Positions 14,501-26,500 of a stretch of DNA of 64,000 bases are shown in pieces. Numbering within the stretch: the first letter of the stretch is position 1; the number at the start of each line of letters is the position of its first letter. The DNA is from Echinostoma caproni. Its lineage: Eukaryota; Platyhelminthes; Trematoda; Plagiorchiida; Echinostomatidae. The position numbers and the translations under genes are program-made. The notes below the pieces were generated by a model. That model was not told the DNA's origin and did not search any database. It worked only from the letters and a program-made list of their open reading frames with translations. Where the stretch lies: NCBI GenBank assembly GCA_900618425.1, contig UZAN01039451.1:9478-73477 (forward strand), in the 5' to 3' direction.

Positions 14501-17500
14501 GCGTAAAAAAATTAGTTGCTTATCGCATTCCGTGAACCTTTTGCCGATTTATTAGGTGGCAGTTGGATTTTATCAGTAGTGTTCTGAAATTTCCCATAGA
14601 TACCCAGGAGTTTTAATTGCCCATTCCGCTTCATATAGAAAACGGCAATCCAAACTGTACGAAATTCGGAGTAAAGGTGCTCACAGAGGATTGAGCATTC
14701 ACCCTGATTGCAGGTTCATTTTTAAACCAAGCAAGTGGTTCGTACAGTAGGGAAACCACCGCCCAGGAAACCGCTAGTCAAAGTTTGTTTCAAATTTCGA
14801 TGGTTTAAGGGAAAGTAGATGAAAATGTTCCAACTATGAGGCATATCAGTGATGTTTGATTATCAAGACGAGCACGTTTTTAGTGTTATGAGAGATCACA
14901 TTGTAATCAAACGAATATGCCATACTGCCAAGTCATCATAGGTTATCATGATAATTAATATCGTATAATCGAAATTTAACGAGAGGTTACCGACGCCGTA
15001 ATTGAAAACGGAAAGTTATATTTTTCTTACTTAGACGAACATTTATTTTGAATTAGCTCATATTTGTCGCGACTATTGTTAACGAAAGTATATTTCTATT
15101 TTATAGCTACCGTGAAGGGCTATTGAGCAGCACGGGTTTAAAGAAAAGAGAACAGAGAGCTAATGAAAACTAAAATGCTTCATTGGGACATTCATCTATC
15201 GCTTTTGCTAACACAACCGGCAAACCTTTGATTTGGGTCGGCATATTAGTGGTGGCATTTTATAATCCTTGTGCTGCTCATACTGTTCCTACCATAAATA
15301 CTGCTATTACTGCTAAAAACAATAGTGGTTATGATCAAAACAGTACCAATTCTACTAATATTGCTGCCACTAAAGTAGCAGCACTAATGAATGTTAAAAC
15401 AATGATTGACAACAGAACAGCTTTTACCACTGCATCACCATCACCAGCACACACCACGGGTGAAAATACTACTAGTACTACTAATAAAACCACTACCACT
15501 AAAATCACCAATACTACTACAAAGATTTCCGCTAGTGATACTACTATCGGGTCATATATTAATTTTACCCTTACCTAATCATCATCATCATCATCAAAAA
15601 AGAAGAAAGGCTTCTTTACCTACTGAAAATTGATTCCACTGATATTGTAAGGGACTCCAACATTACCAACACTGCTTTTACTCTAGCTATTTCCGACACT
15701 TCTGCTAAATATTGCATTATATCCACCCACCCCCCATTTCTAATATCGAGAAAATTAACCTACACATTTAGAAACATGTTGCAATTCCTGTGACCACTTC
15801 CCTTTGTCCTGTTTCAGATAAAAATAGAAAGGGTTATTTCAACTCACCGCCCCGGGCTGCAGATGGAAAGGAGTACGTTTAAAAGGGCGTAGAGTTGATT
15901 GAGTTGATTTCTTCGCATAGTGCATGTGCACATTACACGTACAAAAACTGCTTTGGTATAATTCATGCACGTCAGTCGAGATACAATTAGATATCCCGTC
16001 AATTTGATTTACCCACGGTTGGGGATTCTCACAAAGTAAACGAGTCTCATTGATAATAAACAAAATGAAACACATGAATTCATCAATTCAGTTTCTTTTC
16101 AGGTATTAAACGAACTAAAAATTACGTCCTTGACCTGAATTGATTGAGTGCGTGAGAAAAAAGTGTAGTTTCACAACTATGTATTTACCAAAAATAAAGT
16201 TTGTATAAGCCCTACATTCTCATGTTGTCGATTAGTTTACTGATGACTTATCAATCGACGATGCCAAAAAGATTCATGATTCATTCTTATAAGTGTGTGC
16301 ACGGTCGATGCAAGAACGTTCCGCACTCTTATGATACTACACGACTAGATATATAGTTTCTCGTCCAATCGACGATTTCAGTATAATTTAGACGACGACG
16401 GTTTTTGTATTCCGCATGTCATTGACGGACATTTTGATCCATATTTCATTTGCACTGGTAAAGCACCTACTTAAAAAATTAAATTCGCAATATACCAGAG
16501 GCTCGAGATACTAGTGTATTGAATAGGTGGCAGATTGAACTGGATTGGTTACCTAATGAATAGGTAAATGCATTTAAATGCAATAAACGATCGTGGCTAA
16601 TTTATTATTGCTTGAACAGTGAGCACTTGATTTGCTCAAGTCCCATAGGCAGTGATATTCCAACTAATTTTGATCTGTAGAATGGAATAACTAATGCCTT
16701 TAGTCCTGTTCTCCAAAGAAATAAGTCGGAAGAATTTTACGCGAAACGAGTGTACCGAAAATCGGAATTCAAATGGAAGTGAAACTTACAACCAGGTTCT
16801 GGAGAAAAAAAGGATTTGGTTTTAGATATAGGATGAATATAATGTTGTCGTTTGTGTCGTCTTCATTTGCTTGAGAAGTGTAACCTGCAGCTACCAGTTG
16901 TAAGTCGTATTTATCTGTAAAAACTTAGGGCTTATTTTAATTCGCAATGATCAGAGTGAAATTCATTTGCTTACACACGTTTTGGGAACCGGAATGCATC
17001 GAAAAAGGCAGTTGGACATAAAGCTAGTTCAAAGTCAAGTCAACAGATAGAACATTTGTTCGTTGCTTACTTCCGTTTGCTGAAATGTGCCATTGATTTG
17101 CAAAGAACAGTAGTAATAAAAAACCATACGAAATGTACAGTTGAGTGTCCAATTGAAATCCAGTAACTACTACAAATTGATATTTTAATGTTAAACGATT
17201 ATCCTAATGGACGAAAAAAGATGTATCCCAATTTAACAAATATATCCGTTGATTAAGAACCCACAACGTAGGAGTTAACAGTTAGCCTCACAGAATCTGA
17301 TGGAAAACTTGAGGAAATGTTTCAACCCTCTCACCGCCGTGGGCGGATAGATGGATATAAAATCACAACAATAAGAACAATGTTGGCTCACATCCTATGT
17401 ATTTCCATTCATTTTCTGTGTATATGGTAAGCTCCAAGAAGTGAGAGATAGAAGTCTATTAAAGCTTATACACCCAATGCCACTGGAATAAGTGAAACGT

Positions 17501-20500
17501 AAATATCCTTAACGACTATGGTATAATTTTGCACGCAAAATTATTTCACAATCAAAGTGACTCACATCCAGGTCCTACAGGCAGGTTAGATTAACGCAAG
17601 AACAGAATACAAAATTGAGGAAGTGATTTGTAGATCGCATTCCATATAAATGTCAAGACGGATTGTTCAAATTCTCCCCCGAGGGTTAAGTCAGAACAGC
17701 TTAGACGAAATGAAAACACAAAACTTCAAGGTACTATGGGACAGGGATAAATGAAGTTCGGAGTTTTCAGGAATCGTAACACGGAGAAGTTATTATGTTC
17801 ATGATGGGATCTAAAGATCCTGAAAAGATTGTTTAAATAATTATGATCACATCTATTCTATCTGTGCTGATACGAATACGACCAAGTCAAATTGACGGCA
17901 TCTAGTGTAAATAGTTTTGATCGAATAGTGTTTCGGTTTTTCAGTGGTTAGTAAGTGTGGCATGATATCTTTTCTGGTGCTTGTTTGATTGTTCTTCATC
18001 AATGAAGAGTATTTTCTTGGAAGTGTGTTTCATTATTGATATTTGATCCAGCAAATCTTCACCTCAGGCATTCCGTGAAGTCAACTGCCTTTAAAAGGAT
18101 TCGACCGGTGGTCTTACAAAACAAAATGGGTCATTTGCATAACTTTGGTTCATCAACGGTTGTTGTTGTTCATCGGTCAAAATCAGAATGAAAAAGTTTT
18201 CTGAGGTCAATAAAAGCTTTATTGTATTCCATTTCAAACTTACGGCCTGGTCCTATTGCAAAGAGGAGTGGCATTATAAATCAAATAGTTAAATGTTATT
18301 GTGTTCAAAAGTCGGTGAAAATTAAAACCAATGCGAATAATATTTTCTTAAAATAAAGGACGCCATCAAAGAACTGATCATTTCTTATGAGCTTATTTGT
18401 GGCATTTGTCTTCAAATTAATGACTTTTTCTTCTTTTTAATCGCTGCTGATTAAGCAAGTCGCGTCAATGGGCAGCAAACAAAACGGATAGCAAACACAC
18501 CGAATCTGTTGTGATTTATTTTCACTGTTTGAAATGTCGGGTGTTTGACCTGACAGTTTGCATCTTATCTGACGTTTTTGAGTAAGGACGATTTTGGCGT
18601 CACGAGTGGGGCTTTTGTGTAAATGTACCTCAAACACTACAAATTAACTGGATTGTAGCAGACAATGAAAACCGGTTATTTCGATCGCATTTGACGAAGC
18701 CAAGTGAGCTTATGTTTCACTCAGTCAAGATCAGATTGTTATCCCATGAAAGGGCTCAAAATGCATTATCTTCCAGCAAGATCATACTGAGTACAATATG
18801 GAGGTGCACGCATGCTCCGAGATGTTACGGGAAACGTGAGTGACTGTTTCATTGTGTGCCAAAGTCCAAATACTGGGTAACCGAATAAATGGGATGGTGT
18901 GTATGAAGTGGGCTACATTGATAACTACTAAAATAGTTACCAAAGTAGACACCCAACATAGTTCGCGTTGAATAGATTCCGATGTTTGAGTTTTATTTGC
19001 ACTATGCTGATTTAGAGGATGAGAGCATAAAAACAGTATGAATGAGGAAAACAGTGAATGTAACACACCTCCAGGGGCTGAAAGTTGCAGGTTTTGCATC
19101 GGGAAAGGCAAGTTTTGCGAATAAAGATTTGGCGGAATTACATCGGTTTGCTAGGCTATATCCATTTCTTAATGAACAAAAAATATCACAAGATTTATTG
19201 GTTCACGGGAAACACTATACAACTGAGACTATTTTTATTGGATTCATGTTTATATGAATGTTGAATTTCGACCCTTGAAAATGCAGAAAACATTTGACCC
19301 GTGATGGGTAAGGCGTACGTCAGAGTATTTTATTGTACTCTAGCCCTATATACTGTATCATTGTTGATACGCGCACAATCAATCCCATTGGTTGGTCAAT
19401 CAATAAACTATTTCATATTCCGAGTTCTAAACGATATGTGCTTGTTGATAATGTTCACCGTCCTTAACATGTTGATTTCCATACACAATATATTGTTTTT
19501 CTTGTTTATAACTTCCAAATCTACATATCACTCAATCACGTTTTGTAGATCAAGAACGACCGTAGGTTTGAAACGTACCACCTCGGGCTGCAGGGGAATG
19601 TGGAAGAGTTTTGAATTGAAGGACCACAAAACTGATAACTCTAGAAAGAAGTAGTTCCATGGAAAACGCATTTATATTAGGATAATTTTGTCACTAATGG
19701 TTTCAATGCGGCATTGTTTAGCTGCATTGAAATATCTTTTCCCAAAGCTGTTTACTTATCTGTGAAAGTCGGCAAGTGGATGGTTCAGGTTTAGTCGTGA
19801 ACCGGTGGATTTACAAAATATAGTTATATTATGTCAAACAATGAATAAAATAAGCTATGTCAACTGCTTGTATAGAGTAAAATTGGCAGCATAAATGAGC
19901 AAGTAGGCAAACATGGAACGACGAACGCGATGTTTATGCATTAGTAATTTGAGAAAAAAGACTTACGTCCAAGTGCTGAAATATTTTTTGATCGATAACA
20001 GTAGACAATATTACGTATATCAGGTATTCTTGTGAAATATAAGATGAAACAATCGTAAAACAAACATTTCGTGTGTTCCGATCAAGGAGCTTATGTAATC
20101 AAATTAGTACTAGAATCGAATTTATTTCTAGAGTATCGAAAACGTTATTTTTTACTGTTATATATATATATATATGTATATATATATGGATATACATAGC
20201 CATAGAGTTTCCTGGACAATATAAGAAACCAATGGAACTCTTATCTGAAAAAATGGCCAGATTTGGATTGTTTCCTACCCAGTCGAAACACTGGTGACTG
20301 GTTCGGGAGTTCAGCGGTGTGATTTGTTGTCAAATTAGTTTCTAAAAAACTAAGACTGCTTGCAATGTGAAAAATTATCTCATTTTCCAGAGGTCGCATG
20401 GTAAAACCTTTGAACCGCCGCCTAACCTTCCACTCGCTTTTGTTTTACATGAAAGCCCTTCAGATGGCTGTATTTTTGCTTGGATTTAGATTCTTCAAAA

Positions 20501-23500
20501 GTACGGCAAAGATCGATTGGAAGCAGCATTTTGTGGCGAGTAATTGCCGACAATGAATTTGAGTAGGATCACCCTAAAGACAATCGTTGATGGAATTCAG
20601 CTGCCTGACAGAACTATTTTCATTTCAAGTCTGATATTTGTTTATTTTTAAAAATGAGACTCACCTCCTCGAGCTGGAATATGGATCATTTTTGAGAAAA
20701 TAAGATGTACGTATTACACTTAGTAATGAAACTTTTCAATCGCCAAATGAAATTCGGTAATATGACGATTAAGGGCTCATTGCTTCTCTTACCGAATGCG
20801 TGGTTCTACTGTCAACACATGAACTCGTGTCGGGGCAAATTTACTTGAATGCGATTTGAAAGCTGTAACTGCATTGCTATTTGTCGTATACTGGTGATCC
20901 CATTCCAAATTGAGTGTATTCATGATGATTGAACACAAATTACGATTTTCATTGACGACCACATAGGGGTAAGAAGAATATGTTATTAGTAAATCAGACT
21001 TTGGTATTACCTCCGGGTCCTGAGTTTGCGGAAGAGGAGAAATGAGTATAGTAGGTTTTAAGTAAAACGGTAAAAAACAGGCGATAGAAAAATGAAATCA
21101 AGTTCACGAATTTTTTCAATGCTAGGGCATTTCACATTGAAATAGTCAGTCAGCTAATCCTTCAGTTTGGACAAAAGCGAGCGGCGAGATTATGTGCTCT
21201 GTTGAATACAAATCAAAATCTCTTATTTTTCCGATTTGAGTTTCATTGATAGTACCCACTTCGCTCACTAGTCGTAGATCAATGAAGTCGGCTATTTGAA
21301 TCTGCCAGCTGTATACGCATCTTTGGCTGTAACAAATCAACGTTTTAACTTGAATTGATTTTTTTACCGCTAATAGGTTCACTTCCCTTAATGATCCCAT
21401 TATTTGCTTAAACAGATCTGTGAATGGGTGTTTCGGATTAATGAAATTTCTGTACGGATAAAATATGCTCTCGCACCACGACTTACTTCCTTCACCTAGA
21501 ATGCACGTTTGTTTGAAGGAAATGAGGAAGTGTTATATGATTACTGGATGGCATGCGATTTACTAACCGATTAAGCATTATAACTATTTTGCAAAAGTGA
21601 GGTTGAATGAATTTGCACAAAACACACTCAAAGGCTCCACTGGTGTTATCCTTTAGGAAAGAATAATCCTACGTGCAATGGTCAGAGGGTTGTTTCTTAG
21701 ACGAATTATCATAAGTAAGAAACACGAGTGGAACCGGAGTTGGAAATGAAAAATTAATACTTTCGCTCTGTGAAAAGGTTTTGCGGTTCGAATAACTGGT
21801 TTGAGTTAAGAAAACTGCTGGAATTTCCTGCGAGCCGCAAATTCAAACCATCAGGGAGGGCAGCATGCATGAAAATCAGGGTGGGTGGGTGGTGCGTGGG
21901 GGCTGGCCCCGTAGTTTACTGTGAGCGTTGCACCGCTGGTGAAAACGAGATTTGTGTGTTTAAAATGTTCAGAGAGAAACCTAGAAAGAGAAAAATTGAA
22001 GCCTATTTTAACCTTTTCTGGTAGCAGATTTTGGGAATTAGTAAAACAAGAGATATCACAAACTGGTTTACAAGAAAGGCATTCCTGAATAACGTAATTC
22101 GCGAAATGTTGGATAGGAAGGAGTGAGAATCACGTCTAAGACAAAGAGACAGAAATTGCCTGTGATGTACCTAATTTTGCATATATAGCTAAACCCTAGG
22201 CTTTTATCTTCCGGAGATTGAATTTCGTTGAATCCCATTTGTCAGGTCCATTGTTGCTTTTTGTTTTATACATTTCAAATGGATAGACGATAAAACGAGA
22301 AATGAAGAGCAACAAATGAATGCATTGAATTGGAAATGAATAGAAAGAATTCTTCAAGATACAAGGATAATAACCACAAGGAAATAATGCGACCCTGAGT
22401 AACACCAATTGACACTATTTCGGTTAAAGATTGTACGAGCAGCCCAGGACCTAGAGGAATAGTCGGTGAAGAAACAACAGATTCGGGCTAAAAGGTCAGG
22501 GAGAAAACCAAAACTCTACAACTTCNNNNNNNNNNNNNNNNNNNNNNNTAGTAGATTTCCACTTAAACGTACTGAATGATTCTGTGTCGGCAGTTGTCCC
22601 TGTGCACTTGGCGTTTTAAGGTACCGCAATAGTTATTTCAAATTCGAGAAAGAGGTACACTTTTGAACAGACCATCATATTTCGCCATTGGGAACTGTAT
22701 ATACATAGTATTCCAGCACGAAAAATCAGATTCACAGGCTGGAACACGGTTAGGGTGGTATAACAATGAAAATCGTAGAATGAATCGCCCAGAATTTGAG
22801 TGTTCAGTCCACGTACAGTTCACTCGAAAACCTCGATCATTATTTTAGTGGTGTAGGATCGCTTATCTGGAGCATGCACACGAGAGGCAAAATGAAAAAC
22901 GTAGATTTGAAATTCGCAGCCAAAAAAAGAGAAAACTGATTTTTTTCGTCAGCTTCTGACTACTTCTGAATAATAATTTCATCCATGTATCATTTGGTAA
23001 CAGCCAGCTAGCTAGTTGTATCAGAAAATACAATATTTATATATCCCTGAATTAGTTCGACAACGACATCATTATACGCAAGTGTCTGTCGAGAACTTAC
23101 TGCCAGGTTCTGTTAAGAAACAAACAAAATAGGAGAGCACATGTTTGATATGATTGCGTTGAGGATGAATTGCAATAATCAGGGAAATCATTTTTACGTA
23201 TGCCTCCTAATTATCGGGAACCAATATAAGTTGTTTAAACGTGTCCAGAAGACAGTCCAATCAAGTGCTGTTTTGGGTAGTTTATCGTGAATAACGGGTA
23301 CGAGTAACCTGATGGACCAGAGTAAGTTTATCCGATTGTGTACGAGAACTGGCTTGTGCTGTATGTGGTGTTTCAAGCAAGTATATGGCAATACAACGGT
23401 TTTCATATCAACAAGAAAAATCATTTTAGACCAAACAGTACAACCTATGGCAGAGCACGCTCATCCGTGTGCAGCGTATGCCATAACTGACTGGTGTTCA

Positions 23501-26500
23501 TACAAGCGTGTATTTGAGATTTATGTAAAAGCCACACGAAATGAGTAGAAAATTCCCAAACCTACAACAGTCTAAAACAGTAGCGATAATTATTAATCAG
23601 CAAAAATAAATGCAGTGGGAAAGGCTCCACACGTGTTTTGAAAGAGGTTTGATTTTCGATAGCTTTAATCAATGATTGATACGATTAGGCTGACAGAAAG
23701 TAGAAGACCAATCAGATATGCTTATCAGCCTTTAAATGTTTTGCATTGATGTTATTGTTCGTTGGCAAACCATGCGTGCCATTAGTCAGTCGGTCTGGCT
23801 CCAGTCGTTATTCGACAAGTCACCAATGTGCTGGAATCAAGGTGGCGATTATTGACAAATATTTGGAGATTCAGCGAACCGTTTGAATTCTATATTTTAC
23901 AGTTTCGTATCTGCAAAAACGTTATTCAGCACTTACTTCCTGGTGCTGTGAGAAGATAGGTCAAAGAATTGTGATGTTTCGTTAGTTTATTTTTAACGCA
24001 CATTTCGATAAATGTGTGTCACGTTAAACGCGATAACGTGTATTATTTTATTGGAAACTGAGATTCCGTTATGGGCTAGTTGAATTAAGTTCAAATGGAC
24101 CAGCCATCTAGGGATGCTTCTAAATACATAAATTGCACTTATACATCGTAAATTCCAGCAGCTGAGCCACAAACGAACGAAAGAACATTTAAAGGAGCAA
24201 TTTACATCAGTGAAGAAAATCACGCAGTCGTAAGAGTATGGTCGCAAAATAATAAGCTTTCTGATGTGATGCAAAATCGCAACTGCTTACCGGCTCCTGA
24301 AATGACCGGTGCATGTGAGGAGCTACTATCATGTCAGGTGTGTATAACTGGAAGCTTTATTCAACCGTTAGTCCGAGTTAGTTTCTGCCAGATACTATAA
24401 GATTGTTGTTCGCAATACCGTCACCAAAAACCTAGCTCATGGGTACAATTTGTCAAAGATAAGTCGTTGTTCGCTGTAACTCTATTATGTGGTTGCTATT
24501 CCACCAAAAGGAGTTTCCATCGATGAATGGATGTGACCAAAACGAGTTTGATATTGTCGGTAATGCTATAACATACAAAGTGGATGAATTCCATGTGCCA
24601 GTGATCAATGAATAATCCGAATAATGTGACTAGTTAGACCAATTGCATTGCGTGATTATAAGCATAAATGTACGACCACGAGCTGGAATATGAACCGTAC
24701 TTTCGAGAGATAAGAAACATTAAAGGGAAAGCTGATAAATTTCTATAACCTTACACATGCTAAACAATATAGTGTATTCTGAATGGATTACGGATTTTAG
24801 CACTGTATGCGTGATTCTTCTGTTGTTACATGTATACTTTTTACCAGACCAGTTAACTTCAAGTATCAATGAAAACTGTACAGTCATTTTCATCTATATT
24901 GCATGTGTGATCAAAGTTTGAAAGCTGGGCCCATCGATGATGCATATATACAAATGGCGATTTCCATGAACGGAAAGAGTGAAAGAGAAAGGGCAAATGG
25001 TATATTTGTCTTACCTCCGGGTCCTTGTTTCACGGAACGAAAACAGTAACGATTTGTTTAGAGTCAATTAAATAAATATGATGGTTTGTGAACATTCGTC
25101 GTAAGGTTTACATTTTGTTGCACAATTATATTCTGTGAAACAATAAAATTCTTCAGTGCATATGTCAGTTAACTATTGAATGTCAGGATTGATTTAAGAC
25201 TAAAATCTAAGTAGCGAATATAAACATTTAAAGATTTACAAGGTTGATATTTTTAGGTGATTTACTTTACAATAACCCTATAGTAATAGATTCAATAATT
25301 GTTCGTCATATTTATCGACCTTTGGCAATCCAGGTTAAACCAAAGGCATTATTTTGATTTTAATTTGATTGAAAGAATTGAGTTGCAAATTTTGGACAAG
25401 TACTTCCCAATTAGATTGGAGTTGGGTATAAATAAAACCTTTCTTTCCCGACACTTACTTCCATTAGCTAAATCGTATTAAGGTTGTGAAGAAAACATGT
25501 TATTTTCAAAGCGATTGAATGTGTTGTCGAAAGCAGTGGTTTACTTTCATTGAGTTGATTGGAAAAATCTTTAGCTATTACCACTCATGAGGAGGCATCG
25601 TGTCACTCTTATCACTAAACTGACCTGAGTACCAATTTTGCATCTGTTAAAAGCTGTCACAACCTTGCATTGATTACGGTTCTTCAGACGTTGAACTCTT
25701 GGAAGAAGCCTTTCTTACTCATGCTGAAATAAGTTACGCTGAAAGTTCCGTGATCCCTTTTGCTTTTTCTTATCATACTTCCTTTTATTGATTATTTGGT
25801 AATGATTATCCGGAAGGGGAAAGCGGAAACGTGGAAAGTCTTTCGGTGGTCGTGGCTAGGGTGGGGACGGGTTTCACACCTGTTCTGCGCGGTGTGCCAG
25901 GTTCGCTCAATATTTGTGGTGCAGTTGGATTATGAATGTTAACTGTTTTCACTACAGACGATGGAAAACCGTGTGATGTAAAAGCTCGGAATTCCGAGGT
26001 TAATACGTGGCAATGAAGTGGACTACAGTCTTGTTACGGCGCAGTAATGATTATGAGTCTCATCAAAAGTTCCCGGATATAAAAGGAATAGTTCATTCGA
26101 GAATCTTCAGAAAAACGTCTCTCAAAGCAAATGCCTATGAGTTTCCGATTCGTAAGTTTTGTTCTTCGCTTGAAGGAATATAGGCGTCAGACCCCGAATC
26201 AAATGTTGTATTATGCACACATTGCACTAACTTTGCATGCTCATATAAGCTTTTCGGCGATAGCAACTACTCAGAATAATCTGGCTTGAAGGGTTTCATC
26301 GGACACGGTGTTCCACGATTGTGCCCCCATTGCTTTCTCTCTCTTTGTGGATTAGATCAGTGAATGCGCCAGTATTTGGATTATCAAGAGGAACAAGATA
26401 CAAATCATGGATTAACGTTGCATGCCATAGAACTGAAAATAACAAAACCACGTATGCGACTTACCGCCAGGACCTTTATATCAATCCATATCACCCAAAA

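Larger units (their letters stand above)
14120..15847 (-). other. Intron between m76 and m77
   Basis: About 1.73 kb; holds the Thr-rich ORF on the opposite strand. Confidence 0.6.
20665..22450. repeat. Segmental duplication, copy A (microexons m67-m65 plus a dead unit)
   Basis: Order and spacing of units (20665, 21011, 21487, 22442) match 24674, 25015, 25459, 26465 at an offset of about 4.0 kb. Intron stretches next to m67 and m61 align by eye for tens of bases, for example the gagctggaatatg segment and a related block near 20800 and 24808. Diverged, so an old event. Confidence 0.5.
24674..26473. repeat. Segmental duplication, copy B (microexons m61-m58)
   Basis: Partner of 20665-22450. First-to-second and second-to-third unit distances are 341 and 444 here against 346 and 476 there. 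Confidence 0.5.

Noticed and set aside
20416..20421. 6-nt GC-GGC-G with acceptor GTTAG
   Set aside because: The donor GTTCA is poor; likely chance.
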